Shown here one piece after another: positions 10,231-24,646 of a stretch of 64,000 bases of DNA; within the stretch, counting starts at the first letter, position 1, and each line of letters opens with the position of its first letter. The position numbers and the translations under genes are program-made. This DNA comes from Micromussa lordhowensis. Its lineage: Eukaryota; Cnidaria; Anthozoa; Scleractinia; Lobophylliidae. Location: NCBI GenBank assembly GCA_964020085.1, contig CAXHUQ010001500.1, positions 1 to 64,000 of the forward strand, written 5' to 3'. The notes beneath the pieces are model-generated. The model was given only the letters and a program-made list of their open reading frames with translations. It ran no database searches and was not told the origin of the DNA.

Positions 10231-12281
10231 CCGGCTGGCTGACTCGTTAGCCGAGCTTGACGCGTGTCGCAACTTGGCAAACTAATGGCACCAAAGCACT
10301 CCTGGGGTGGGTCCGGGTCCACATGCAAAGTTTCGGAGCTGCGCGACATCTCGCACTATGCTAACCAGCCCGTTTGCTAATTAGCCGAACTTTGCGCGCG
10401 TCGCAACTTTGCAAACTAATACCACCAAAGCACTCCCGGGGTCGGTCCGGGTCCAAATGCGAAGTATCGGAGCTGCGCGAAATCTCCCACTATGCTAATC
10501 AGCCCGCAGATCCCCAGGCGTGGCCGGCTGGCTGACTCGTTAGCCGAGCTTGACGCGTGTCGCAACTTGGCAAACTAATGGCACCAAAGCACTCCTGGGG
10601 TGGGTCCGGGTCCACATGCAAAGTTTCGGAGCTGCGCGACATCTCGCACTATGCTAACCAGCCCGTTTGCTAATTAGCCGAACTTTGCGCGCGTCGCAAC
10701 TTTGCAAACTAATACCACCAAAGCACTCCCGGGGTCGGTCCGGGTCCAAATGCGAAGTATCGGAGCTGCGCGAAATCTCCCACTATGCTAATCAGCCCGC
10801 AGATCCCCAGGCGTGGCCGGCTGGCTGACTCGTTAGCCGAGCTTGACGCGTGTCGCAACTTGGCAAACTAATGGCACCAAAGCACTCCTGGGGTGGGTCC
10901 GGGTCCACATGCAAAGTTTCGGAGCTGCGCGACATCTCGCACTATGCTAACCAGCCCGTTTGCTAATTAGCCGAACTTTGCGCGCGTCGCAACTTTGCAA
11001 ACTAATACCACCAAAGCACTCCCGGGGTCGGTCCGGGTCCAAATGCGAAGTATCGGAGCTGCGCGAAATCTCCCACTATGCTAATCAGCCCGCAGATCCC
11101 CAGGCGTGGCCGGCTGGCTGACTCGTTAGCCGAGCTTGACGCGTGTCGCAACTTGGCAAACTAATGGCACCAAAGCACTCCTGGGGTGGGTCCGGGTCCA
11201 CATGCAAAGTTTCGGAGCTGCGCGACATCTCGCACTATGCTAACCAGCCCGTTTGCTAATTAGCCGAACTTTGCGCGCGTCGCAACTTTGCAAACTAATA
11301 CCACCAAAGCACTCCCGGGGTCGGTCCGGGTCCAAATGCGAAGTATCGGAGCTGCGCGAAATCTCCCACTATGCTAATCAGCCCGCAGATCCCCAGGCGT
11401 GGCCGGCTGGCTGACTCGTTAGCCGAGCTTGACGCGTGTCGCAACTTGGCAAACTAATGGCACCAAAGCACTCCTGGGGTGGGTCCGGGTCCACATGCAA
11501 AGTTTCGGAGCTGCGCGACATCTCGCACTATGCTAACCAGCCTGTTTGCTAATTAGCCGAACTTTGCGCGCGTCGCAACTTTGCAAACTAATACCACCAA
11601 AGCACTCCCGGGGTCGGTCCGGGTCCAAATGCGAAGTATCGGAGCTGCGCGAAATCTCCCACTATGCTAATCAGCCCGCAGATCCCCAGGCGTGGCCGGC
11701 TGGCTGACTCGTTAGCCGAGCTTGACGCGTGTCGCAACTTGGCAAACTAATGGCACCAAAGCACTCCTGGGGTGGGTCCGGGTCCACATGCAAAGTTTCG
11801 GAGCTGCGCGACATCTCGCACTATGCTAACCAGCCCGTTTGCTAATTAGCCGAACTTTGCGCGCGTCGCAACTTTGCAAACTAATACCACCAAAGCACTC
11901 CCGGGGTCGGTCCGGGTCCAAATGCGAAGTATCGGAGCTGCGCGAAATCTCCCACTATGCTAATCAGCCCGCAGATCCCCAGGCGTGGCCGGCTGGCTGA
12001 CTCGTTAGCCGAGCTTGACGCGTGTCGCAACTTGGCAAACTAATGGCACCAAAGCACTCCTGGGGTGGGTCCGGGTCCACATGCAAAGTTTCGGAGCTGC
12101 GCGACATCTCGCACTATGCTAACCAGCCCGTTTGCTAATTAGCCGAACTTTGCGCGCGTCGCAACTTTGCAAACTAATACCACCAAAGCACTCCCGGGGT
12201 CGGTCCGGGTCCAAATGCGAAGTATCGGAGCTGCGCGAAATCTCCCACTATGCTAATCAGCCCGCAGATCCCCAGGCGTGG

Positions 12282-12708
12282 CCGGCTGGCTGACTCGTTA
12301 GCCGAGCTTGACGCGTGTCGCAACTTGGCAAACTAATGGCACCAAAGCACTCCTGGGGTGGGTCCGGGTCCACATGCAAAGTTTCGGAGCTGCGCAACAT
12401 CTCGCACTATGCTAACCAGCCCGTTTGCTAATTAGCCGAACTTTGCGCGCGTCGCAACTTTGCAAACTAATACCACCAAAGCACTCCTGGGGTGGGTCCG
12501 GGTCCACATGCAAAGTTTCGGAGCTGCGCGACATCTCGCACTATGCTAACCAGCCCGTTTGCTAATTAGCCGAACTTTGCGCGCGTCGCAACTTTGCAAA
12601 CTAATACCACCAAAGCACTCCCGGGGTCGGTCCGGGTCCAAATGCGAAGTATCGGAGCTGCGCGAAATCTCCCACTATGCTAATCAGCCCGCAGATCCCC
12701 AGGCGTGG
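12282..12708 (+). repeat. Trimer unit T3 (427 bp)
   Basis: Marker GCGCAACAT at 12396. It opens the first copy of the 1599-bp higher-order repeat. The following unit has GCACGCG near 12873 and CCCATTATG near 12968, and the Y unit at 13002 also carries TACAACC, so this copy has private changes. Confidence 0.94.
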
Positions 12709-13880
12709 CCGGCTGGCTGACTCGTTAGCCGAGCTTGACGCGTGTCGCAACTTGGCAAACTAATGGCACCAAAGCACTCCTGGGGTGGGTCCGGGTCCAC
12801 ATGCAAAGTTTCGGAGCTGCGCGACATCTCGCACTATGCTAACCAGCCCGTTTGCTAATTAGCCGAACTTTGCACGCGTCGCAACTTTGCAAACTAATAC
12901 CACCAAAGCACTCCCGGGGTCGGTCCGGGTCCAAATGCGAAGTATCGGAGCTGCGCGAAATCTCCCATTATGCTAATCAGCCCGCAGATCCCCAGGCGTG
13001 GCCGGCTGGCTGACTCGTTAGCCGAGCTTGACGCGTGTCGCAACTTGGCAAACTAATGGCACCAAAGCACTCCTGGGGTGGGTCCGGGTCCACATGCAAA
13101 GTTTCGGAGCTGCGCGACATCTCGCACTATGCTAACCAGCCTGTTTGCTAATTAGCCGAACTTTGCGCGGGTCGCAACTTTGCAAACTAATACAACCAAA
13201 GCACTCCCGGGGTCGGTCCGGGTCCAAATGCGAAGTATCGGAGCTGCGCGAAATCTCCCACTATGCTAATCAGCCCGCAGATCCCCAGGCGTGGCCGGCT
13301 GGCTGACTCGTTAGCCGAGCTTGACGCGTGTCGCAACTTGGCAAACTAATGGCACCAAAGCACTCCTGGGGTGGGTCCGGGTCCACATGCAAAGTTTCGG
13401 AGCTGCGCGACATCTCGCACTATGCTAACCAGCCCGTTTGCTAATTAGCCGAACTTTGCGCGCGTCGCAACTTTGCAAACTAATACCACCAAAGCACTCC
13501 CGGGGTCGGTCCGGGTCCAAATGCGAAGTATCGGAGCTGCGCGAAATCTCCCACTATGCTAATCAGCCCGCAGATCCCCAGGCGTGGCCGGCTGGCTGAC
13601 TCGTTAGCCGAGCTTGACGTGTGTCGCAACTTGGCAAACTAATGGCACCAAAGCACTCCTGGGGTGGGTCCGGGTCCACATGCAAAGTTTCGGAGCTGCG
13701 CGACATCTCGCACTATGCTAACCAGCCCGTTTGCTAATTAGCCGAACTTTGCGCGCGTCGCAACTTTGCAAACTAATACCACCAAAGCACTCCCGGGGTC
13801 GGTCCGGGTCCAAATGCGAAGTATCGGAGCTGCGCGAAATCTCCCACTATGCTAATCAGCCCGCAGATCCCCAGGCGTGG
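12282..13880 (+). repeat. 1599-bp higher-order repeat, copy 1
   Basis: Trimer followed by four dimers in fixed order: plain (12709), Y (13002, with rel 141 C to T and rel 169 C to G), plain (13295), and a unit with GACGTGTG in monomer A (13588). The same order of markers recurs at 18678 and 27552. Confidence 0.88.
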
Positions 13881-14307
13881 CCGGCTGGCTGACTCGTTAG
13901 CCGAGCTTGACGCGTGTCGCAACTTGGCAAACTAATGGCACCAAAGCACTCCTGGGGTGGGTCCGGGTCCACATGCAAAGTTTCGGAGCTGCGCAACATC
14001 TCGCACTATGCTAACCAGCCCGTTTGCTAATTAGCCGAACTTTGCGCGCGTCGCAACTTTGCAAACTAATACCACCAAAGCACTCCTGGGGTGGGTCCGG
14101 GTCCACATGCAAAGTTTCGGAGCTGCGCGACATCTCGCACTATGCTAACCAGCCCGTTTGCTAATTAGCCGAACTTTGCGCGCGTCGCAACTTTGCAAAC
14201 TAATACCACCAAAGCACTCCCGGGGTCGGTCCGGGTCCAAATGCGAAGTATCGGAGCTGCGCGAAATCTCCCACTATGCTAATCAGCCCGCAGATCCCCA
14301 GGCGTGG
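13881..14307 (+). repeat. Trimer unit T4 (427 bp)
   Basis: Marker GCGCAACAT at 13995. It follows T3 by 1599 bp and precedes T5 by 1306 bp; the three units after it are consensus-like. Confidence 0.94.
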
Positions 14308-15186
14308 CCGGCTGGCTGACTCGTTAGCCGAGCTTGACGCGTGTCGCAACTTGGCAAACTAATGGCACCAAAGCACTCCTGGGGTGGGTCCGGGTCCACA
14401 TGCAAAGTTTCGGAGCTGCGCGACATCTCGCACTATGCTAACCAGCCCGTTTGCTAATTAGCCGAACTTTGCGCGCGTCGCAACTTTGCAAACTAATACC
14501 ACCAAAGCACTCCCGGGGTCGGTCCGGGTCCAAATGCGAAGTATCGGAGCTGCGCGAAATCTCCCACTATGCTAATCAGCCCGCAGATCCCCAGGCGTGG
14601 CCGGCTGGCTGACTCGTTAGCCGAGCTTGACGCGTGTCGCAACTTGGCAAACTAATGGCACCAAAGCACTCCTGGGGTGGGTCCGGGTCCACATGCAAAG
14701 TTTCGGAGCTGCGCGACATCTCGCACTATGCTAACCAGCCCGTTTGCTAATTAGCCGAACTTTGCGCGCGTCGCAACTTTGCAAACTAATACCACCAAAG
14801 CACTCCCGGGGTCGGTCCGGGTCCAAATGCGAAGTATCGGAGCTGCGCGAAATCTCCCACTATGCTAATCAGCCCGCAGATCCCCAGGCGTGGCCGGCTG
14901 GCTGACTCGTTAGCCGAGCTTGACGCGTGTCGCAACTTGGCAAACTAATGGCACCAAAGCACTCCTGGGGTGGGTCCGGGTCCACATGCAAAGTTTCGGA
15001 GCTGCGCGACATCTCGCACTATGCTAACCAGCCCGTTTGCTAATTAGCCGAACTTTGCGCGCGTCGCAACTTTGCAAACTAATACCACCAAAGCACTCCC
15101 GGGGTCGGTCCGGGTCCAAATGCGAAGTATCGGAGCTGCGCGAAATCTCCCACTATGCTAATCAGCCCGCAGATCCCCAGGCGTGG

Positions 15187-15613
15187 CCGGCTGGCTGACT
15201 CGTTAGCCGAGCTTGACGCGTGTCGCAACTTGGCAAACTAATGGCACCAAAGCACTCCTGGGGTGGGTCCGGGTCCACATGCAAAGTTTCGGAGCTGCGC
15301 GACATCTCGCACTATGCTAACCAGCCCGTTTGCTAATTAGCCGAACTTTGCGCGCGTCGCAACTTTGCAAACTAATACCACCAAAGCACTCCTGGGGTGG
15401 GTCCGGGTCCACATGCAAAGTTTCGGAGCTGCGCGACATCTCGCACTATGCTAACCAGCCCGTTTGCTAATTAGCCGAACTTTGCGCGCGTCGCAACTTT
15501 GCAAACTAATACCACCAAAGCACTCCCGGGGTCGGTCCGGGTCCAAATGCGAAGTATCGGAGCTGCGCGAAATCTCCCACTATGCTAATCAGCCCGCAGA
15601 TCCCCAGGCGTGG
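15187..15613 (+). repeat. Trimer unit T5 (427 bp), without the linked marker
   Basis: Same hybrid junction, but the first A monomer has the consensus GCGCGACAT. It is one of four unmarked trimers. The Y unit (15907) sits in the second slot after it, as after T3, T6, T7, T11 and T12. Confidence 0.94.
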
Positions 15614-17078
15614 CCGGCTGGCTGACTCGTTAGCCGAGCTTGACGCGTGTCGCAACTTGGCAAACTAATGGCACCAAAGCACTCCTGGGGTGGGTCCGGG
15701 TCCACATGCAAAGTTTCGGAGCTGCGCGACATCTCGCACTATGCTAACCAGCCCGTTTGCTAATTAGCCGAACTTTGCGCGCGTCGCAACTTTGCAAACT
15801 AATACCACCAAAGCACTCCCGGGGTCGGTCCGGGTCCAAATGCGAAGTATCGGAGCTGCGCGAAATCTCCCACTATGCTAATCAGCCCGCAGATCCCCAG
15901 GCGTGGCCGGCTGGCTGACTCGTTAGCCGAGCTTGACGCGTGTCGCAACTTGGCAAACTAATGGCACCAAAGCACTCCTGGGGTGGGTCCGGGTCCACAT
16001 GCAAAGTTTCGGAGCTGCGCGACATCTCGCACTATGCTAACCAGCCTGTTTGCTAATTAGCCGAACTTTGCGCGGGTCGCAACTTTGCAAACTAATACCA
16101 CCAAAGCACTCCCGGGGTCGGTCCGGGTCCAAATGCGAAGTATCGGAGCTGCGCGAAATCTCCCACTATGCTAATCAGCCCGCAGATCCCCAGGCGTGGC
16201 CGGCTGGCTGACTCGTTAGCCGAGCTTGACGCGTGTCGCAACTTGGCAAACTAATGGCACCAAAGCACTCCTGGGGTGGGTCCGGGTCCACATGCAAAGT
16301 TTCGGAGCTGCGCGACATCTCGCACTATGCTAACCAGCCCGTTTGCTAATTAGCCGAACTTTGCGCGCGTCGCAACTTTGCAAACTAATACCACCAAAGC
16401 ACTCCCGGGGTCGGTCCGGGTCCAAATGCGAAGTATCGGAGCTGCGCGAAATCTCCCACTATGCTAATCAGCCCGCAGATCCCCAGGCGTGGCCGGCTGG
16501 CTGACTCGTTAGCCGAGCTTGACGCGTGTCGCAACTTGGCAAACTAATGGCACCAAAGCACTCCTGGGGTGGGTCCGGGTCCACATGCAAAGTTTCGGAG
16601 CTGCGCGACATCTCGCACTATGCTAACCAGCCCGTTTGCTAATTAGCCGAACTTTGCGCGCGTCGCAACTTTGCAAACTAATACCACCAAAGCACTCCCG
16701 GGGTCGGTCCGGGTCCAAATGCGAAGTATCGGAGCTGCGCGAAATCTCCCACTATGCTAATCAGCCCGCAGATCCCCAGGCGTGGCCGGCTGGCTGACTC
16801 GTTAGCCGAGCTTGACGCGTGTCGCAACTTGGCAAACTAATGGCACCAAAGCACTCCTGGGGTGGGTCCGGGTCCACATGCAAAGTTTCGGAGCTGCGCG
16901 ACATCTCGCACTATGCTAACCAGCCCGTTTGCTAATTAGCCGAACTTTGCGCGCGTCGCAACTTTGCAAACTAATACCACCAAAGCACTCCCGGGGTCGG
17001 TCCGGGTCCAAATGCGAAGTATCGGAGCTGCGCGAAATCTCCCACTATGCTAATCAGCCCGCAGATCCCCAGGCGTGG

Positions 17079-17505
17079 CCGGCTGGCTGACTCGTTAGCC
17101 GAGCTTGACGCGTGTCGCAACTTGGCAAACTAATGGCACCAAAGCACTCCTGGGGTGGGTCCGGGTCCACATGCAAAGTTTCGGAGCTGCGCAACATCTC
17201 GCACTATGCTAACCAGCCCGTTTGCTAATTAGCCGAACTTTGCGCGCGTCGCAACTTTGCAAACTAATACCACCAAAGCACTCCTGGGGTGGGTCCGGGT
17301 CCACATGCAAAGTTTCGGAGCTGCGCGACATCTCGCACTATGCTAACCAGCCCGTTTGCTAATTAGCCGAACTTTGCGCGCGTCGCAACTTTGCAAACTA
17401 ATACCACCAAAGCACTCCCGGGGTCGGTCCGGGTCCAAATGCGAAGTATCGGAGCTGCGCGAAATCTCCCACTATGCTAATCAGCCCGCAGATCCCCAGG
17501 CGTGG
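17079..17505 (+). repeat. Trimer unit T6 (427 bp)
   Basis: Marker GCGCAACAT at 17193. The Y unit follows at 17799. T6 to T7 is 1599 bp, like the full higher-order repeat, but the fourth slot (18385) lacks the GACGTGTG change. Confidence 0.94.
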
Positions 17506-18677
17506 CCGGCTGGCTGACTCGTTAGCCGAGCTTGACGCGTGTCGCAACTTGGCAAACTAATGGCACCAAAGCACTCCTGGGGTGGGTCCGGGTCCACATG
17601 CAAAGTTTCGGAGCTGCGCGACATCTCGCACTATGCTAACCAGCCCGTTTGCTAATTAGCCGAACTTTGCGCGCGTCGCAACTTTGCAAACTAATACCAC
17701 CAAAGCACTCCCGGGGTCGGTCCGGGTCCAAATGCGAAGTATCGGAGCTGCGCGAAATCTCCCACTATGCTAATCAGCCCGCAGATCCCCAGGCGTGGCC
17801 GGCTGGCTGACTCGTTAGCCGAGCTTGACGCGTGTCGCAACTTGGCAAACTAATGGCACCAAAGCACTCCTGGGGTGGGTCCGGGTCCACATGCAAAGTT
17901 TCGGAGCTGCGCGACATCTCGCACTATGCTAACCAGCCTGTTTGCTAATTAGCCGAACTTTGCGCGGGTCGCAACTTTGCAAACTAATACCACCAAAGCA
18001 CTCCCGGGGTCGGTCCGGGTCCAAATGCGAAGTATCGGAGCTGCGCGAAATCTCCCACTATGCTAATCAGCCCGCAGATCCCCAGGCGTGGCCGGCTGGC
18101 TGACTCGTTAGCCGAGCTTGACGCGTGTCGCAACTTGGCAAACTAATGGCACCAAAGCACTCCTGGGGTGGGTCCGGGTCCACATGCAAAGTTTCGGAGC
18201 TGCGCGACATCTCGCACTATGCTAACCAGCCCGTTTGCTAATTAGCCGAACTTTGCGCGCGTCGCAACTTTGCAAACTAATACCACCAAAGCACTCCCGG
18301 GGTCGGTCCGGGTCCAAATGCGAAGTATCGGAGCTGCGCGAAATCTCCCACTATGCTAATCAGCCCGCAGATCCCCAGGCGTGGCCGGCTGGCTGACTCG
18401 TTAGCCGAGCTTGACGCGTGTCGCAACTTGGCAAACTAATGGCACCAAAGCACTCCTGGGGTGGGTCCGGGTCCACATGCAAAGTTTCGGAGCTGCGCGA
18501 CATCTCGCACTATGCTAACCAGCCCGTTTGCTAATTAGCCGAACTTTGCGCGCGTCGCAACTTTGCAAACTAATACCACCAAAGCACTCCCGGGGTCGGT
18601 CCGGGTCCAAATGCGAAGTATCGGAGCTGCGCGAAATCTCCCACTATGCTAATCAGCCCGCAGATCCCCAGGCGTGG

Positions 18678-19104
18678 CCGGCTGGCTGACTCGTTAGCCG
18701 AGCTTGACGCGTGTCGCAACTTGGCAAACTAATGGCACCAAAGCACTCCTGGGGTGGGTCCGGGTCCACATGCAAAGTTTCGGAGCTGCGCAACATCTCG
18801 CACTATGCTAACCAGCCCGTTTGCTAATTAGCCGAACTTTGCGCGCGTCGCAACTTTGCAAACTAATACCACCAAAGCACTCCTGCGGTGGGTCCGGGTC
18901 CACATGCAAAGTTTCGGAGCTGCGCGACATCTCGCACTATGCTAACCAGCCCGTTTGCTAATTAGCCGAACTTTGCGCGCGTCGCAACTTTGCAAACTAA
19001 TACCACCAAAGCACTCCCGGGGTCGGTCCGGGTCCAAATGCGAAGTATCGGAGCTGCGCGAAATCTCCCACTATGCTAATCAGCCCGCAGATCCCCAGGC
19101 GTGG
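18678..19104 (+). repeat. Trimer unit T7 (427 bp)
   Basis: Marker GCGCAACAT at 18792, plus a private G-to-C at 18886 in the A-derived part of the hybrid (CCTGCGGTGGG). It opens the second full copy of the 1599-bp repeat and the first copy of the large duplication. Confidence 0.94.
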
Positions 19105-20276
19105 CCGGCTGGCTGACTCGTTAGCCGAGCTTGACGCGTGTCGCAACTTGGCAAACTAATGGCACCAAAGCACTCCTGGGGTGGGTCCGGGTCCACATGC
19201 AAAGTTTCGGAGCTGCGCGACATCTCGCACTATGCTAACCAGCCCGTTTGCTAATTAGCCGAACTTTGCGCGCGTCGCAACTTTGCAAACTAATACCACC
19301 AAAGCACTCCCGGGGTCGGTCCGGGTCCAAATGCGAAGTATCGGAGCTGCGCGAAATCTCCCACTATGCTAATCAGCCCGCAGATCCCCAGGCGTGGCCG
19401 GCTGGCTGACTCGTTAGCCGAGCTTGACGCGTGTCGCAACTTGGCAAACTAATGGCACCAAAGCACTCCTGGGGTGGGTCCGGGTCCACATGCAAAGTTT
19501 CGGAGCTGCGCGACATCTCGCACTATGCTAACCAGCCTGTTTGCTAATTAGCCGAACTTTGCGCGGGTCGCAACTTTGCAAACTAATACCACCAAAGCAC
19601 TCCCGGGGTCGGTCCGGGTCCAAATGCGAAGTATCGGAGCTGCGCGAAATCTCCCACTATGCTAATCAGCCCGCAGATCCCCAGGCGTGGCCGGCTGGCT
19701 GACTCGTTAGCCGAGCTTGACGCGTGTCGCAACTTGGCAAACTAATGGCACCAAAGCACTCCTGGGGTGGGTCCGGGTCCACATGCAAAGTTTCGGAGCT
19801 GCGCGACATCTCGCACTATGCTAACCAGCCCGTTTGCTAATTAGCCGAACTTTGCGCGCGTCGCAACTTTGCAAACTAATACCACCAAAGCACTCCCGGG
19901 GTCGGTCCGGGTCCAAATGCGAAGTATCGGAGCTGCGCGAAATCTCCCACTATGCTAATCAGCCCGCAGATCCCCAGGCGTGGCCGGCTGGCTGACTCGT
20001 TAGCCGAGCTTGACGTGTGTCGCAACTTGGCAAACTAATGGCACCAAAGCACTCCTGGGGTGGGTCCGGGTCCACATGCAAAGTTTCGGAGCTGCGCGAC
20101 ATCTCGCACTATGCTAACCAGCCCGTTTGCTAATTAGCCGAACTTTGCGCGCGTCGCAACTTTGCAAACTAATACCACCAAAGCACTCCCGGGGTCGGTC
20201 CGGGTCCAAATGCGAAGTATCGGAGCTGCGCGAAATCTCCCACTATGCTAATCAGCCCGCAGATCCGCAGGCGTGG
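18678..20276 (+). repeat. 1599-bp higher-order repeat, copy 2
   Basis: Trimer T7, plain unit (19105), Y unit (19398), plain unit (19691), GACGTGTG unit (19984). Marker order and spacing are identical to copy 1. It ends with a private ATCCGCAGG near 20265. Confidence 0.88.
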
Positions 20277-20703
20277 CCGGCTGGCTGACTCGTTAGCCGA
20301 GCTTGACGCGTGTCGCAACTTGGCAAACTAATGGCACCAAAGCACTCCTGGGGTGGGTCCGGGTCCACATGCAAAGTTTCGGAGCTGCGCAACATCTCGC
20401 ACTATGCTAACCAGCCCGTTTGCTAATTAGCCGAACTTTGCGCGCGTCGCAACTTTGCAAACTAATACCACCAAAGCACTCCTGGGGTGGGTCCGGGTCC
20501 ACATGCAAAGTTTTGGAGCTGCGCGACATCTCGCACTATGCTAACCAGCCCGTTTGCTAATTAGCCGAACTTTGCGCGCGTCGCAACTTTGCAAACTAAT
20601 ACCACCAAAGCACTCCCGGGGTCGGTCCGGGTCCAAATGCGAAGTATCGGAGCTGCGCGAAATCTCCCACTATGCTAATCAGCCCGCAGATCCCCAGGCG
20701 TGG
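20277..20703 (+). repeat. Trimer unit T8 (427 bp)
   Basis: Marker GCGCAACAT at 20391. The hybrid monomer carries TTTTGGAG (C to T at 20514), shared only with trimer T13, 8874 bp downstream. Confidence 0.94.
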
Positions 20704-22168
20704 CCGGCTGGCTGACTCGTTAGCCGAGCTTGACGCGTGTCGCAACTTGGCAAACTAATGGCACCAAAGCACTCCTGGGGTGGGTCCGGGTCCACATGCA
20801 AAGTTTCGGAGCTGCGCGACATCTCGCACTATGCTAACCAGCCCGTTTGCTAATTAGCCGAACTTTGCGCGCGTCGCAACTTTGCAAACTAATACCACCA
20901 AAGCACTCCCGGGGTCGGTCCGGGTCCAAATGCGAAGTATCGGAGCTGCGCGAAATCTCCCACTATGCTAATCAGCCCGCAGATCCCCAGGCGTGGCCGG
21001 CTGGCTGACTCGTTAGCCGAGCTTGACGCGTGTCGCAACTTGGCAAACTAATGGCACCAAAGCACTCCTGGGGTGGGTCCGGGTCCACATGCAAAGTTTC
21101 GGAGCTGCGCGACATCTCGCACTATGCTAACCAGCCCGTTTGCTAATTAGCCGAACTTTGCGCGCGTCGCAACTTTGCAAACTAATACCACCAAAGCACT
21201 CCCGGGGTCGGTCCGGGTCCAAATGCGAAGTATCGGAGCTGCGCGAAATCTCCCACTATGCTAATCAGCCCGCAGATCCCCAGGCGTGGCCGGCTGGCTG
21301 ACTCGTTAGCCGAGCTTGACGCGTGTCGCAACTTGGCAAACTAATGGCACCAAAGCACTCCTGGGGTGGGTCCGGGTCCACATGCAAAGTTTCGGAGCTG
21401 CGCGACATCTCGCACTATGCTAACCAGCCCGTTTGCTAATTAGCCGAACTTTGCGCGCGTCGCAACTTTGCAAACTAATACCACCAAAGCACTCCCGGGG
21501 TCGGTCCGGGTCCAAATGCGAAGTATCGGAGCTGCGCGAAATCTCCCACTATGCTAATCAGCCCGCAGATCCCCAGGCGTGGCCGGCTGGCTGACTCGTT
21601 AGCCGAGCTTGACGCGTGTCGCAACTTGGCAAACTAATGGCACCAAAGCACTCCTGGGGTGGGTCCGGGTCCACATGCAAAGTTTCGGAGCTGCGCGACA
21701 TCTCGCACTATGCTAACCAGCCCGTTTGCTAATTAGCCAAACTTTGCGCGCGTCGCAACTTTGCAAACTAATACCACCAAAGCACTCCCGGGGTCGGTCC
21801 GGGTCCAAATGCGAAGTATCGGAGCTGCGCGAAATCTCCCACTATGCTAATCAGCCCGCAGATCCCCAGGCGTGGCCGGCTGGCTGACTCGTTAGCCGAG
21901 CTTGACGCGTGTCGCAACTTGGCAAACTAATGGCACCAAAGCACTCCTGGGGTGGGTCCGGGTCCACATGCAAAGTTTCGGAGCTGCGCGACATCTCGCA
22001 CTATGCTAACCAGCCCGTTTGCTAATTAGCCGAACTTTGCGCGCGTCGCAACTTTGCAAACTAATACCACCAAAGCACTCCCGGGGTCGGTCCGGGTCCA
22101 AATGCGAAGTATCGGAGCTGCGCGAAATCTCCCACTATGCTAATCAGCCCGCAGATCCCCAGGCGTGG

Positions 22169-22595
22169 CCGGCTGGCTCACTCGTTAGCCGAGCTTGACG
22201 CGTGTCGCAACTTGGCAAACTAATGGCACCAAAGCACTCCTGGGGTGGGTCCGGGTCCACATGCAAAGTTTCGGAGCTGCGCAACATCTCGCACTATGCT
22301 AACCAGCCCGTTTGCTAATTAGCCGAACTTTGCGCGCGTCGCAACTTTGCAAACTAATACCACCAAAGCACTCCTGGGGTGGGTCCGGGTCCACATGCAA
22401 AGTTTCGGAGCTGCGCGACATCTCGCACTATGCTAACCAGCCCGTTTGCTAATTAGCCGAACTTTGCGCGCGTCGCAACTTTGCAAACTAATACCACCAA
22501 AGCACTCCCGGGGTCGGTCCGGGTCCAAATGCGAAGTATCGGAGCTGCGCGAAATCTCCCACTATGCTAATCAGCCCGCAGATCCCCAGGCGTGG
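22169..22595 (+). repeat. Trimer unit T9 (427 bp)
   Basis: Marker GCGCAACAT at 22283; private GGCTCACTCG near its start. Two slots earlier, the unit at 21583 has GCCAAAC, as does the unit two slots before T14. Confidence 0.94.
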
Positions 22596-24646
22596 CCGGC
22601 TGGCTGACTCGTTAGCCGAGCTTGACGCGTGTCGCAACTTGGCAAACTAATGGCACCAAAGCACTCCTGGGGTGGGTCCGGGTCCACATGCAAAGTTTCG
22701 GAGCTGCGCGACATCTCGCACTATGCTAACCAGCCCGTTTGCTAATTAGCCGAACTTTGCGCGCGTCGCAACTTTGCAAACTAATACCACCAAAGCACTC
22801 CCGGGGTCGGTCCGGGTCCAAATGCGAAGTATCGGAGCTGCGCGAAATCTCCCACTATGCTAATCAGCCCGCAGATCCCCAGGCGTGGCCGGCTGGCTGA
22901 CTCGTTAGCCGAGCTTGACGCGTGTCGCAACTTGGCAAACTAATGGCACCAAAGCACTCCTGGGGTGGGTCCGGGTCCACATGCAAAGTTTCGGAGCTGC
23001 GCGACATCTCGCACTATGCTAACCAGCCCGTTTGCTAATTAGCCGAACTTTGCGCGCGTCGCAACTTTGCAAACTAATACCACCAAAGCACTCCCGGGGT
23101 CGGTCCGGGTCCAAATGCGAAGTATCGGAGCTGCGCGAAATCTCCCACTATGCTAATCAGCCCGCAGATCCCCAGGCGTGGCCGGCTGGCTGACTCGTTA
23201 GCCGAGCTTGACGCGTGTCGCAACTTGGCAAACTAATGGCACCAAAGCACTCCTGGGGTGGGTCCGGGTCCACATGCAAAGTTTCGGAGCTGCGCGACAT
23301 CTCGCACTATGCTAACCAGCCCGTTTGCTAATTAGCCGAACTTTGCGCGCGTCGCAACTTTGCAAACTAATACCACCAAAGCACTCCCGGGGTCGGTCCG
23401 GGTCCAAATGCGAAGTATCGGAGCTGCGCGAAATCTCCCACTATGCTAATCAGCCCGCAGATCCCCAGGCGTGGCCGGCTGGCTGACTCGTTAGCCGAGC
23501 TTGACGCGTGTCGCAACTTGGCAAACTAATGGCACCAAAGCACTCCTGGGGTGGGTCCGGGTCCACATGCAAAGTTTCGGAGCTGCGCGACATCTCGCAC
23601 TATGCTAACCAGCCCGTTTGCTAATTAGCCGAACTTTGCGCGCGTCGCAACTTTGCAAACTAATACCACCAAAGCACTCCCGGGGTCGGTCCGGGTCCAA
23701 ATGCGAAGTATCGGAGCTGCGCGAAATCTCCCACTATGCTAATCAGCCCGCAGATCCCCAGGCGTGGCCGGCTGGCTGACTCGTTAGCCGAGCTTGACGC
23801 GTGTCGCAACTTGGCAAACTAATGGCACCAAAGCACTCCTGGGGTGGGTCCGGGTCCACATGCAAAGTTTCGGAGCTGCGCGACATCTCGCACTATGCTA
23901 ACCAGCCCGTTTGCTAATTAGCCGAACTTTGCGCGCGTCGCAACTTTGCAAACTAATACCACCAAAGCACTCCCGGGGTCGGTCCGGGTCCAAATGCGAA
24001 GTATCGGAGCTGCGCGAAATCTCCCACTATGCTAATCAGCCCGCAGATCCCCAGGCGTGGCCGGCTGGCTGACTCGTTAGCCGAGCTTGACGCGTGTCGC
24101 AACTTGGCAAACTAATGGCACCAAAGCACTCCTGGGGTGGGTCCGGGTCCACATGCAAAGTTTCGGAGCTGCGCGACATCTCGCACTATGCTAACCAGCC
24201 CGTTTGCTAATTAGCCGAACTTTGCGCGCGTCGCAACTTTGCAAACTAATACCACCAAAGCACTCCCGGGGTCGGTCCGGGTCCAAATGCGAAGTATCGG
24301 AGCTGCGCGAAATCTCCCACTATGCTAATCAGCCCGCAGATCCCCAGGCGTGGCCGGCTGGCTGACTCGTTAGCCGAGCTTGACGCGTGTCGCAACTTGG
24401 CAAACTAATGGCACCAAAGCACTCCTGGGGTGGGTCCGGGTCCACATGCAAAGTTTCGGAGCTGCGCGACATCTCGCACTATGCTAACCAGCCCGTTTGC
24501 TAATTAGCCGAACTTTGCGCGCGTCGCAACTTTGCAAACTAATACCACCAAAGCACTCCCGGGGTCGGTCCGGGTCCAAATGCGAAGTATCGGAGCTGCG
24601 CGAAATCTCCCACTATGCTAATCAGCCCGCAGATCGCCAGGCGTGG